Positions 22,108 to 30,264 of a DNA stretch of 47,229 nucleotides are shown here, piece after piece (position 1 is the first letter of the stretch; each line of letters begins with the position of its first letter). Made by a program: the position numbers and the translations under genes. Under the pieces are notes generated by a model. The model worked only from the letters and a program-made list of their open reading frames with translations, was not told where the DNA came from and made no database searches. This DNA comes from JAWXBM01 sp034440115 (GTDB lineage Bacteria; Pseudomonadota; Gammaproteobacteria; Xanthomonadales; SZUA-36): positions 1-47,229 of the forward strand of contig JAWXBM010000064.1 of the NCBI GenBank assembly GCA_034440115.1, read 5' to 3'.

Positions 22108-23536
22108 CGACGAGTTGATCCGGAGGCGCCACGGCAAAGTCTTCGCGGCGGTGCGGCTGGCCATTCTGGATCACCCACTCAATCTGGCGAATATTCTCGA
22201 TGTCGTCCAGAGGGTTGGCCGACAGCACCAGCAGGTCCGCAAACTTACCGACTTGCACCGTGCCCACCTGGTCGGCGACGCCGATGACCTCGGCGCCATG
22301 ACGCGTGGCCGCGACCAGCGCTTCCATCGGCGTCAGCCCGCATTCCACCAAGAGCTTTACTTCCCACGGCGTGTTGTAGCCCTGGAAGTTATAGCCTACC
22401 GTGCCACCCGCATCGGTGCCGACGGCGATCTTGACACCGGCCTGGTGCATGATCCGGACGTTCTCGCGGAAATTCGGGAGAGCCTGCCGCGCCCAAGCGT
22501 ACGCGTCCATGTGGGACGCCTCGCTGAACAGAGCTTTCTCTTCGTCCATGAACGCCTCGCGGCGCATGTTATCCAGCAGGAAACGCGGCAGCGAGGCTTC
22601 GAGGACCGGATCTTCCAGCGCGAACCCGGCGCGTGGATCCGGGCGTAGAAACGACTCGAACAGGCTTACCGTCGGAACGACATAGACCGAGTTGGCCAAC
22701 AGCTTTTCGAGCAGCGGATCACCCGCGGGGAGGGGGTCCTCCATGCCGTGCATGATGGCCCGCGGCATAACGTCCGCGGCCCGGTGGTATTCGTGCAGAT
22801 TGATCGCGTGGATGTACATCGGCACATCGTGCAGTCGCGAGACTTCGACGATCGCCTGCAACATCTCCGGAGAAATCTCGACGTGCGTGCCCTGCGAGCC
22901 CAGCCCATCCTCGATAATCACTTTGAAACCATCCACTCGGGCGGCGACGTAATCGAGCGCCATCTGCCGTGCCTGCGCCGGGGAGCCCAGCGCTCCACCA
23001 TGGCGACTGCCCCAGCCTTTCTCGGGTTTGAAGCCGTCCCCGGTGGCAAAGATGCGCGGCGCCACCAGGCGTCCCTCCTTCTGCGCCCGCCGCTGCTCCA
23101 GAATCCACTCCAGCGGCGAACCGACATTCAGCACGGTGGTTACGCCGTTATACAGAAAGGCCTTTGGAGTATGATCCACCACGGCCGCCTTCTCCTCTGG
23201 CGTCAACTGGAAGACGATGGGAAACTGCAAATGAACGTGGGTATCGATCAGGCCTGGCATGACATATTTTCCGGTGCCATCGATCACGGTGGTGTGCGTG
23301 GTGGCATCGAGGTCATGGCCTATCGCGGCGATGCGGTCGTCGACCACCAGCACGTCCACATGTTCCAACGGCGGCTGGCCGGTGCCATCGATCACCGTCG
23401 TATTGCGAATCAGCGTCGCAGGCGAAGTTGCATGAACATCGGCGGGGAAATGAGCAGCAGATACAACAACGGTGGCCAGCAGGACCATGGCAGTGTTCCA
23501 GCGCAGGATATTCAGGGTGCTCGAGCGGTTGGTCAT
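22100..23536 (-). CDS. Exported metal-dependent amidohydrolase
   Basis: The ATG at 23536 is chosen for GGGAGACACGTAAT before it; 478 aa with a signal peptide (MVLLATVVVSAAHFPADVHA). It is an amidohydrolase-superfamily TIM barrel: GKYVMPGLIDTHVHLQFP with H100/H102, a lysine in DGFKVIIEDG, histidines in VPMYIHAINLHEY and IMHGMED, and the catalytic Asp in AVGTDAGGT. The C-terminal VGTVQVGKFADLLVLSANPL is the composite beta domain. Related enzymes cleave imidazolones, dipeptides or cyclic amides. It is coupled to the isochorismatase gene and divergent from the transporter at 23677, suggesting uptake or hydrolysis of an unknown cyclic amide. Confidence 0.88.
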   Translation of the reverse strand: MTNRSSTLNILRWNTAMVLLATVVVSAAHFPADVHATSPATLIRNTTVIDGTGQPPLEHVDVLVVDDRIAAIGHDLDATTHTTVIDGTGKYVMPGLIDTHVHLQFPIVFQLTPEEKAAVVDHTPKAFLYNGVTTVLNVGSPLEWILEQRRAQKEGRLVAPRIFATGDGFKPEKGWGSRHGGALGSPAQARQMALDYVAARVDGFKVIIEDGLGSQGTHVEISPEMLQAIVEVSRLHDVPMYIHAINLHEYHRAADVMPRAIMHGMEDPLPAGDPLLEKLLANSVYVVPTVSLFESFLRPDPRAGFALEDPVLEASLPRFLLDNMRREAFMDEEKALFSEASHMDAYAWARQALPNFRENVRIMHQAGVKIAVGTDAGGTVGYNFQGYNTPWEVKLLVECGLTPMEALVAATRHGAEVIGVADQVGTVQVGKFADLLVLSANPLDDIENIRQIEWVIQNGQPHRREDFAVAPPDQLVDE

Positions 23537-23676
23537 ATTACGTGTCTCCCGACAAAATTTGGCTTGTGGTCCTGATGATCCTGTATGCAAGCGATTAAAC
23601 CACAACTTTCCCCGCTGAGCGAAACCACGGCGGGGTGTTTTTACCGGAGCGGCGACAATGATACCTTGTTCGTGGC

Positions 23677-25026
23677 ATGGCGGCTAACGCGGTGACCGTG
23701 GTAAATGCGGTGAAGTCTTTCTTTGGTTCGCTGACCGGGCCCGCGACCGTGGTCGCAGCAGGGGCGATGGGCGCCGGCTCGGTCGCGACCCTGCTGCTGG
23801 CTGGCGCCTGGTTCCGCTACGACCTTCTGTGGGTGGTGGTATTTACCCTGCCGTTCCTGGTCATCGCGGTGGATTCCTCGTCCCGGATCGGCTCGGTCAA
23901 CCAGGGCCAGGGGATGCTGTCGATCATGCGACGACACATTCATCCATCGGTGGCCTGGCTGCTGCTGTTGATTGTCGTGCCGGTCCATCTGCTCGTGGCG
24001 ATGGGCCAGTTTTCGGTCATGACCTCGGCCTGCCTGTCGCTGTTCGGCGTGCATCCGCCACCGACAAACGCACTGCCGGAAGCCATCAACCGTTACTTCA
24101 GGCTGGAGCTCGCGGCGTCGGTCCTGCTGGCCGTAGCAGTGCTGTGGCTGGTCCTGTTCCGCGGCTATGGCCGCATGCAGAAAGTCATGACGTGCCTGCT
24201 GGTCCTGATGTTCCTGTGCTTCTTCGCGCTGGCGATCCGGAGCATCGCGGACGTGGGCGCCATCGCCGCCGGCCTGGTTCCCCGCATTCCACCCGATGTA
24301 CCCATCGCCGGTCGCAGTGAGATGCGGCTCAGCAGCACTACGATCATTGCCATCGTCGGCGCCGCGATCGCGCCCGGAGGACTGCTGGCGATGCCTTACC
24401 TGAGCTCCGATGCACGCCGCGGCCGTCTCGACCTGAAGGGCGACTTCCGCAAATCCGTCGTCAGTCTCGGCCTGATCTTCGGCGCCTACAGCGCTTTTAT
24501 CCTCATTGCGGGAGGCTTTGCGCTGTACCCGCTGGCCCACCACGCAGAGATCGAAACGGTGCATGAGGCCGGGCAGGTGCTGGATACCGCGCTTTATCCC
24601 GGCATCCGCGCGCTCGGCCCGCTCATCTTTTCAGCCGGACTGCTGATTGCGGCAATGACGACGATGGTTGTCAGTGTGCAGGTGATCATCTACACATCCC
24701 TCGACATGCTGCGCCAGCCGTGGTCGTTCTCGGGCGATAATCATCTGTACCGGCGGCTGCTGGTGGTTATCACGCTGGGCGTCAGCATCGCTGCTCCGTT
24801 GTGGAGCTTTCCGGCGATGCTGAAAGTGCTGCTGCTGATGGGCGTTAATGTTCTGGTCGTTCCGATCGTGATCACCGCGCTGTTTTACCTGATCAATCGC
24901 CGCGAGGTCATGGGCGACTACACTGCCAACCCGGTGCGTAACCTCATGCTGGCCGGATGTATTGGCCTGTCGGTGTTGCTGGCAATCCAGCGCGGGCCGG
25001 ACCTGTTGCAGATGCTGGCGCGGTGA
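23677..25026 (+). CDS. Nramp-superfamily transporter lacking the metal-site motifs
   Basis: The 449-aa membrane protein (about 11 helices) aligns with Nramp: GPATVVAAGAMGAGSVATLL equals the TM1 block, and VGAAIAPGGLLAMPYLSSD the TM6 block. The metal-coordinating DPGN of TM1 is GAGS here (32-35) and the MPHN of TM6 is APGG (232-235). True Nramp Mn/Fe transporters need these residues, so a divalent metal is unlikely as substrate. Divergent placement from the amidohydrolase and isochorismatase points to an organic substrate or product of those enzymes; that is inference. No clear ribosome site was seen before the ATG. A hairpin lies 29 nt after the stop. Confidence 0.75.
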   Translation: MAANAVTVVNAVKSFFGSLTGPATVVAAGAMGAGSVATLLLAGAWFRYDLLWVVVFTLPFLVIAVDSSSRIGSVNQGQGMLSIMRRHIHPSVAWLLLLIVVPVHLLVAMGQFSVMTSACLSLFGVHPPPTNALPEAINRYFRLELAASVLLAVAVLWLVLFRGYGRMQKVMTCLLVLMFLCFFALAIRSIADVGAIAAGLVPRIPPDVPIAGRSEMRLSSTTIIAIVGAAIAPGGLLAMPYLSSDARRGRLDLKGDFRKSVVSLGLIFGAYSAFILIAGGFALYPLAHHAEIETVHEAGQVLDTALYPGIRALGPLIFSAGLLIAAMTTMVVSVQVIIYTSLDMLRQPWSFSGDNHLYRRLLVVITLGVSIAAPLWSFPAMLKVLLLMGVNVLVVPIVITALFYLINRREVMGDYTANPVRNLMLAGCIGLSVLLAIQRGPDLLQMLAR

Positions 25027-25054
25027 TCGGCCTGGCGGCACAACCATGTGCCAC

Positions 25055-25081
25055 GGAAGCTCTGAATGCAGCAGAGCTTCC
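25055..25081 (+). terminator. Perfect 10-bp hairpin after the transporter
   Basis: GGAAGCTCTG-AATGCAG-CAGAGCTTCC follows the Nramp-like stop by 29 nt. It has a perfect stem and 7-nt loop but no U-tract, so it may be a weak or Rho-assisted terminator or an mRNA-stabilising end. Confidence 0.5.
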
Positions 25082-25155
25082 CTAATCCGATTTTCGTCAG
25101 GTCCTGCCGGAGATGATCATGCACCGAACTCCGCTGTACTCAGCCCACCTGGCCG

Positions 25156-25330
25156 GTGGATAGGAACTATAAACCACCTTTTTTGCAATTCAGGCAAGTA
25201 TCAGTGGTTGCCCACTATCCTCGTTGTGGATTCTGGTAAGCCCTGTGCCAATATAAACAGCGAGCGTCCTGATCACCAGCGCGTTAGAACCCATCCCCGC
25301 TGGCGCAAAATGGCCCAATTCCCGTTCTCT
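25156..25330. repeat. 179-bp dispersed repeat, copy 2 (175 bp)
   Basis: This is the same sequence as 15781-15959, in the same orientation, starting GTGGATAGGAACTATAAACC and ending CAATTCCCGTTCTCT. It runs directly into a RAYT terminal repeat (AATAATTGGGGTCAGAG), so different repeat families cluster at the same target region. Confidence 0.8.
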
Positions 25331-25983
25331 CAATAATTGGGGTCAGAGTAAAAACTGACACAAAAGCGAGACATTCTCCTTCAGTCGACTCATTCTAACC
25401 GGCATAAACAGCAGTCATAACCACAGGTATATCTTGCATTGGGGCCAACCGCAAAAGTGCCGCAGCCGGTTTATCGGGTCAGTTCAAAGATCTAATGAGC
25501 AACAGCCCGATAACCGACATCCGCCATGCCATTAACGCACGGATAGTCGTCGGCAACGACCGGTTCCGGGCAGAAGCAGAACAAAGACCGGCCAACGGCA
25601 GCATCACCTCAAGCGGCCCAAAACCCAAAACCAAATTCCTCAAAGAGTTTTTACTCTGACCCCAAATATTCCTCTGACCCCAAATATTCCCTCAAAGAGT
25701 TTTTACTCTGACCCCAAATTTTAGTTAGTCAGTTATTACCTGAATTTCAATGGTTTTCTAACTTAATCGTTTTTCAGATACGTAATAGTAAGAATAATTG
25801 GAATACCTTCACCCACCTCTTTATTGACTCGAACTCATAATATTTTGCCTGCCAAAGCGCAAAACTTTTACATCCACCAGACATGTGTAAGCGTTCGCCA
25901 GCGCACAGACGATTGCAGTTGGTGGGACTAAGGTGTGCATCCCTACCCCACATTGAGCACTGAACGGCAATGTTTCACTCCGG
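25331..25983. other. Repeat remnants, then AT-rich spacer before the sortase
   Basis: Left end AATAATTGGGGTCAGAGTAA at about 25333, a RAYT fragment at 25427-25659, then two tandem copies of a right-end motif (TACTCTGACCCCAAATATTC and TTTTTACTCTGACCCCAAAT) to about 25718. From 25720 to 25983 the DNA is AT-rich with no repeat or gene. It should contain the sortase promoter, but no convincing -35/-10 pair with 17-bp spacing was found. Confidence 0.55.
25427..25659 (+). pseudogene. RAYT A transposase C-terminal fragment
   Basis: The plus strand encodes, with some decay, ITDIRHAINARIVVGNDRFR, then AEAEQRPANGS and a final KEFLL with the stop in CTCTGA at 25657-25659. It follows RAYT A residue by residue (ITDIRHAIKTGLVLGNDRFR, SEAEQ, PAEFLL). 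The HUH motif and catalytic Tyr are absent. At its left it is joined to a GGGGTCAG end, giving an internally deleted, non-autonomous element. Confidence 0.75.
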
Positions 25984-26730
25984 TTGCGCAACCAAGCTCC
26001 TGATCCAGATCACTGTGTTGTCACCATTGTGAGCAGCGGCTGGTCGGGCAAAACCTTGGAGATCGCCTGCTGGGTGGTCGGTATCGCGATGGTGACACTG
26101 TATTTCGGCGCACGCATCATCGGAGAGGTTGAGCGGAAGCAAGGCATAGAGGCGTTTGTTCAGGCTCGTGCACCGGTAAGTCCCGCCTACCCTGATTTCG
26201 CGGCGGACCTGGTGAAGCCCAATTCAATCGCCGGGCAGGACTTTCAGTCTCTCCCAGCTTTACTTGCTTCCGAACCAGCGTCGGTTTCGCAGGAATGGGT
26301 GGGTTCTCCAACAGACGGCTGGTTGGCCACTCCCGGGTCGGACTCGCTGCCAATCGTGCTGCTGAGCGTTGCTCGTATTGGCCTTGAAGTTCCCGTATTC
26401 GGTGACACCAGCGAACGCAATCTCAATCGGGGCGCGGGCTGGGTCGAGGGAACTGCGGCGCCCGATGATGGCGGCAACATGGCGATTGCCGCGCACCGCG
26501 ACGGCTATTTTCGCGCACTCAAGGACGTGGTTGTGGGCGATGATCTGGTGCTGGAAAGCATGCAGCAAAAAACGATTTATCGCGTTACCGAAATCTCCAT
26601 CGTGGAACCCAGTGACACCTCGTCGCTGTTTCCAACCGAGACAGCCACAGTCACCCTGGTGACTTGCTATCCCTTTTATTTTGTTGGCCACGCACCCGAA
26701 CGATACATCGTTCGCGCGGTGGCCTTGTAG
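25984..26730 (+). CDS. Class D-type sortase (Gram-negative)
   Basis: 248 aa from a TTG at 25984; a GTG at 26029 is also possible, and both precede the single N-terminal membrane helix (LEIACWVVGIAMVTLYFGA). The C-terminal barrel has H171 in AIAAHRDGYFRAL, C228 in VTLVTCYPFYFVG and R240 in HAPERYIVRA, the full His-Cys-Arg catalytic set. Sortases cut a C-terminal LPxT motif and join the protein to an amine acceptor. Class D-like sortases occur in some marine Proteobacteria. The next gene, 23 nt downstream, encodes an exported protein ending in LPNTA, a motif used by the class D enzyme SrtC of Bacillus anthracis. The two almost certainly work together; the acceptor in this Gram-negative envelope is unknown. 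Confidence 0.88.
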   Translation: MRNQAPDPDHCVVTIVSSGWSGKTLEIACWVVGIAMVTLYFGARIIGEVERKQGIEAFVQARAPVSPAYPDFAADLVKPNSIAGQDFQSLPALLASEPASVSQEWVGSPTDGWLATPGSDSLPIVLLSVARIGLEVPVFGDTSERNLNRGAGWVEGTAAPDDGGNMAIAAHRDGYFRALKDVVVGDDLVLESMQQKTIYRVTEISIVEPSDTSSLFPTETATVTLVTCYPFYFVGHAPERYIVRAVAL

Positions 26731-26753
26731 TTAACCACTTAAGGAGTATTACT

Positions 26754-27455
26754 ATGAACAGGAAATCAAGTACAGCAATTAATTCAGGAATAGCGTTAGC
26801 GCTGGCCAGTTTCGTATGGGCGAATGGCGCCATGGCTCAGGACAACAAGCTTGTTAACATGGACCGTCCGGCCGACAATGCGGCCAGTTGCGAAAAACTG
26901 AACTGGCATGAAGAGTTTGTCACCACCTACCCTTGGGCATCTGAAGCCTGCCATTCAGTCGTTCTCGTCAACGGTGAGAAATGGGCTCGTTTCGAAGGCA
27001 AGTTTCTGGGCCTCAATGACGACGGCTCATTCGATACGGAATTCCTGAACACCTCGAACACGCGCCTGGGAAGCGTGGAACTGATGCCAACATCGGACCA
27101 ACGCGTGTCGCTGGACGGCACGCCCACACGCTTCGCCGACCTGGAACGCGGCCAGATCCTGAGTTTCTATGTTCCCGAGGGCGCAATCGGATTTGCGATT
27201 GAACCGGGTGTGCCGAGCACACAGTACGTCAGAGTCGTTGAGCCTTCCAATCAAGCAAAATTCGCCGCTGCAGATGACACACCTGAAGAAGCACCTGTAG
27301 TGTTGGCACAGGCTGATCCACAGCAGACGCGCATCGCGTCCGATTTGCCCAATACAGCAGGTCCGCTTCCGCTGATCGCGCTGGGTGGCCTGATGTCACT
27401 GTTTGGTGGCCTGGGCTTGACCTTCCGCCGCAAACTGTCGAAACGCACCAGCTGA
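26754..27455 (+). CDS. Exported LPNTA-motif sortase substrate
   Basis: The ATG at 26754 has AAGGAGTATTACT before it; 233 aa. A signal peptide (SGIALALASFVWANGAMAQ) is followed by a mature domain of about 150 residues with two Cys (C46, C66), then an acidic linker (DDTPEEAPVVLAQADPQ). A classic tripartite sorting signal ends the protein: LPNTA at 198-202, hydrophobic GPLPLIALGGLMSLFGGLGL, and basic tail RRKLSKR. The mature domain (EKLNWHEEFVTTYPWASEAC, VEGKFLGLN-like strands) has no family I recognise. It lies 23 nt after the sortase gene. Its small size differs from the large VIT/VWA proteins that accompany many proteobacterial sortases. Confidence 0.85.
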   Translation: MNRKSSTAINSGIALALASFVWANGAMAQDNKLVNMDRPADNAASCEKLNWHEEFVTTYPWASEACHSVVLVNGEKWARFEGKFLGLNDDGSFDTEFLNTSNTRLGSVELMPTSDQRVSLDGTPTRFADLERGQILSFYVPEGAIGFAIEPGVPSTQYVRVVEPSNQAKFAAADDTPEEAPVVLAQADPQQTRIASDLPNTAGPLPLIALGGLMSLFGGLGLTFRRKLSKRTS

Positions 27456-27751
27456 ACCCTTAAGCCTAGCGGGTCACCGTGGCTGAAGCCAGTCACGGCA
27501 TGACCTTTGCGCTGAAAGCCATCTGTCGGGAAATCGTGTACGCCATTGCCGACAGTTTTTCGCGATTCTTCCCGACACTTTACCAACCACAGCAAACAAC
27601 ATCATGTCCGTTGCCAATTGGAAGGAAGCCGGGCGTCGTCTCGCGCACGCCGGAACCCATGCCGAACTGCCCGGGAGAGATAACGGCAGTGAACTCGAGG
27701 CAGAACCCAATTGAATCCCGCGCATTAGCGCGCCTACTTCGGAGATTTGTG

Positions 27752-29176
27752 ATGAACCGCTACTTTATATTCCTTGTATTCCTTAGCTGCCTGAGCGCTT
27801 GCGCCACCAACCCGGTTTCGGGTAAACCAGAGCTTGCACTCGTTTCCGAGAGCCAAGAGATCGACATCGGTCGCCAGTCCGCCGCCGCCGCCGAGAGCGA
27901 GCTGGGACTGGTAGCCGACCAGCAGTTGCAGGATTACGTGCAGGGCATCGGAATGCCGCTTGCGCTAGCATCGGAGCGCACTGCCTTACCCTGGTCATTC
28001 CAGGTTGTGGATGACCCGACACCCAACGCCTTTGCGGCGCCCGGCGGGTTCATTTTCATCACCCGCGGATTATTGGCACTGATGGGTAACGAGGCTGAAA
28101 TGGCCACGGTGCTCGGGCACGAGATCGGCCACGTCACTGCGCGCCACGCCGTGAAACGGATGAGCCAACAACAGCTTGCCCAGATCGGTGTTGGCGTGGG
28201 GTCTATGATCAGCCCGACCTTGGCAAAATTTGGCGGCCTCGCCACCAGCGGTTTGCAGGTCTTGTTCTTGAGCTATGGGCGTGAAGACGAGCGCCAAGCC
28301 GACGACCTCGGCTACGGGTACGCACTGGCAAAAAACTATGACGTGCGGGAAATGGTCAACGTGTTTTCCTCGCTGCAGCACTCGGCGCAACTGGCGGGAC
28401 AGAGCCCGATTCCCGACTGGCAATCCTCCCACCCAAATCCTGCCGAGCGCATTGTCCGCATCGAACAGAAGCTTGAAACACTGCCCGGCGCTGCGCCCGC
28501 GCGGCGCATCGGAGAAGACGCTTTTCTCTCGCATATTGACGGGATGATGTACGGCCCCAATCCAAGAAACGGATATTTCGAATCGAATCACTTCGTGCAT
28601 CCCGACCTGGCGTTCCAGCTCGACATGCCCGAAGGCTGGAAAACACAGAACATGGCCCAGCACGTAATCGGTGGCAGCCCGGATAACGACGCGATCATCC
28701 AGCTCAGCATGACAGAGGGCGGTCGCGCGGAAGCTTCAGATGCATTTTTCGCCCAGCAGGGCCTGACCCGGGGACGCGTCGAATCGGACAAAGTGAATGG
28801 CTTGGGCGCGATCATCGGACACTTTGAAGCGCAGACCGAGCAAGGCAAGCTGGGCGGCATCGCCGCCTTTATCACCCTGGCCGACAGTACCTATCTGATC
28901 CTGGCTTACAGCTCGGCTGAAAAATTGTCCGGGTACGAACGTGTCTTCACCAGGACGATCGACAGCTTCGCCCGGCTTACCGACCGGGACGCGCTCGCGC
29001 GGCAGCCGGACCGGCTTCAGATCGTCGAGCTTTCGAAATCGATGACGCTTACCCAGTTCAACCGGTCCTACCCATCGGCGATTCCAATCGAAGAACTGGC
29101 GCTGATCAACCAGTTGTCGGGTCCTGAAAGCCGCATGCCGGAAGGATACGCCGCGAAGCGGGTCGTCAATGACTAA
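27752..29176 (+). CDS. M48-family metalloprotease lipoprotein (BepA/LoiP-like)
   Basis: The ATG at 27752, with GGAGATTTGTG before it, gives 474 aa. The N-terminus is a lipoprotein signal with lipobox LSAC (residue ~15). The zinc protease motif is HEIGHVTARHAVK with a third ligand in EDERQADDLGYGYA, the typical M48 glutamate. NPVSGKPELALVSESQEIDI is the standard opening of the YfgC/BepA and related periplasmic proteases, which degrade or assist outer-membrane proteins. The C-terminal 200 residues (PEGWKTQNMAQHVIGGSPDN onward) replace the TPR repeats of BepA with a domain seen in stand-alone M48 lipoproteins. It is on the same strand as the sortase pair, 296 nt downstream. Confidence 0.88.
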   Translation: MNRYFIFLVFLSCLSACATNPVSGKPELALVSESQEIDIGRQSAAAAESELGLVADQQLQDYVQGIGMPLALASERTALPWSFQVVDDPTPNAFAAPGGFIFITRGLLALMGNEAEMATVLGHEIGHVTARHAVKRMSQQQLAQIGVGVGSMISPTLAKFGGLATSGLQVLFLSYGREDERQADDLGYGYALAKNYDVREMVNVFSSLQHSAQLAGQSPIPDWQSSHPNPAERIVRIEQKLETLPGAAPARRIGEDAFLSHIDGMMYGPNPRNGYFESNHFVHPDLAFQLDMPEGWKTQNMAQHVIGGSPDNDAIIQLSMTEGGRAEASDAFFAQQGLTRGRVESDKVNGLGAIIGHFEAQTEQGKLGGIAAFITLADSTYLILAYSSAEKLSGYERVFTRTIDSFARLTDRDALARQPDRLQIVELSKSMTLTQFNRSYPSAIPIEELALINQLSGPESRMPEGYAAKRVVND

Positions 29177-29189
29177 ACTTAACTTGCAG

Positions 29190-29217
29190 AAAAAAGAGCC
29201 CTCTCAGATAAGAGGGC
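29190..29217 (-). terminator. Intrinsic terminator of the 29-32 kb minus-strand cluster
   Basis: On the minus strand a GCCCTCT-TATCTG-AGAGGGC hairpin is followed by CTCTTTTTT. It lies 65 nt beyond the stop of the exported protein at 29282 and can also close the converging M48 gene. Confidence 0.75.
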
Positions 29218-29281
29218 CGTCACACTCAACTGAAGGCAGATAGTTGATCCGCCCCCTTTTCAGTGCATCATCGCACTGCCG

Positions 29282-29791
29282 TTAGTCAGCGGACAGCAAA
29301 CGGTGGATTTTTTCATCCGGGTAGCTGAGCAATTTCCCCATGTCCCAGGCAATCGCCTTTCGGTCCTCGCCCGCATATTTTCCCTCAGCCAACAAACTGG
29401 CTTGGCGTTTTTTCAACGCCTGGTACTCGTTGAGGGTATTGCCCCGGTAAATAATCAGGACTTCTTTACCTTCTGTGGCAGAGGCGGGGAATAGGTCGGT
29501 GACGACGAAATCGGCTTCGCGGTAAATTTCTACGTCCCATTCACTGGCTGCTGCGCGGGCTTGCGGTTCCAGGCGGTCCATTTCGTCCGTGGGAAGCGCT
29601 GAGCTCAGGGCCATTTTCTTGAGCCCGATATCGACAATTTCAGCAAAGGTGCTGAAGCTGCCAATGGCAAAGGAAAGTGGGTCCAAGGTCCAGCCAGAAG
29701 TATTATCTGCTTCGGCCTGTTGTGCCTGGGCAGAACTGGCCAGAAACGCCAGGGCAATCGCAGCAATCCACGTTCGAGTATTGATAGTCAT
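29282..29791 (-). CDS. Exported protein of unknown function, end of DUF6152 cluster
   Basis: Start taken at the ATG at 29791 (169 aa), whose signal peptide MTINTRTWIAAIALAFLASS fits best; an ATG at 29812 adds 7 residues. The stop of the DUF6152 gene (TGA) is 7 nt before it, inside TGACAGGAGAATG, which suggests coupling. The mature part is helical and has LDPLSFAIGSFSTFAEIVDI and YREADFVVTDLFPASATEGK, then EVLIIYRGNTLNEYQALKK. No catalytic motif is evident and I do not recognise the family. It ends 65 nt before an intrinsic terminator. Confidence 0.6.
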   Translation of the reverse strand: MTINTRTWIAAIALAFLASSAQAQQAEADNTSGWTLDPLSFAIGSFSTFAEIVDIGLKKMALSSALPTDEMDRLEPQARAAASEWDVEIYREADFVVTDLFPASATEGKEVLIIYRGNTLNEYQALKKRQASLLAEGKYAGEDRKAIAWDMGKLLSYPDEKIHRLLSAD

Positions 29792-29798
29792 TCTCCTG

Positions 29799-30245
29799 TC
29801 AGGATTCTTCATCTTCCAGTTGTCGGCGCTTGTCGATGTCGTCCAGCAATAGATCTTGTTCAATGCCCACCGTGTTGCCGCCGCGCATTACTGTGCCATC
29901 GTCCAGTTCGATCAGTTTCCAGTCGAGTTTGGGCCCGCCATCACGTGCCGGATAACCGGAAATTTTGATATGGGTTCCGGGTTTGAGCGAGTCAGTCGTC
30001 CAGCCCTTTCTTTTCAGCACACCAGCAGCATTGCCTTCGGCGAACCAACTGGTCACTTCACCATTCTCGCCGGTAACATCAAAATACAGGCGGACATGCG
30101 GGTTGATCAGGCGAAACTGGGTAACGATACCTTCCACGGTGACCATTTTGTCAATCACATAGTGGGATGCGGGATTGTGATGGCCCTGAACAGAGCTCAT
30201 GGCGCACAGGGTAAAAACCAATGTATAAATATTTCGTTTTAACAT
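29799..30245 (-). CDS. DUF6152 family exported protein
   Basis: The ATG at 30245 is preceded by AGGAAATTTTCAT; 148 aa. A signal peptide (LVFTLCAMSSVQG) leads to HHNPASHYVIDKMVTVEGIV, TQFRLINPHVRLYFDV, WFAEGNAAGVLKRKGWTTDS and GTHIKISGYPARDG, the DUF6152 pattern. It is an OB-like small beta domain, probably periplasmic, of unknown role. The family usually sits with DUF6644 membrane proteins and the exported protein family encoded at 30265, as here. Confidence 0.85.
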   Translation of the reverse strand: MLKRNIYTLVFTLCAMSSVQGHHNPASHYVIDKMVTVEGIVTQFRLINPHVRLYFDVTGENGEVTSWFAEGNAAGVLKRKGWTTDSLKPGTHIKISGYPARDGGPKLDWKLIELDDGTVMRGGNTVGIEQDLLLDDIDKRRQLEDEES

Positions 30246-30264
30246 ATGAAAATTTCCTGAAGTT

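Noticed and set aside
23641..24564. 307-codon minus-strand frame
   Set aside because: It is a composition-driven antisense frame of the Nramp-like gene, with a His/Gln/Arg-rich translation and no family resemblance.
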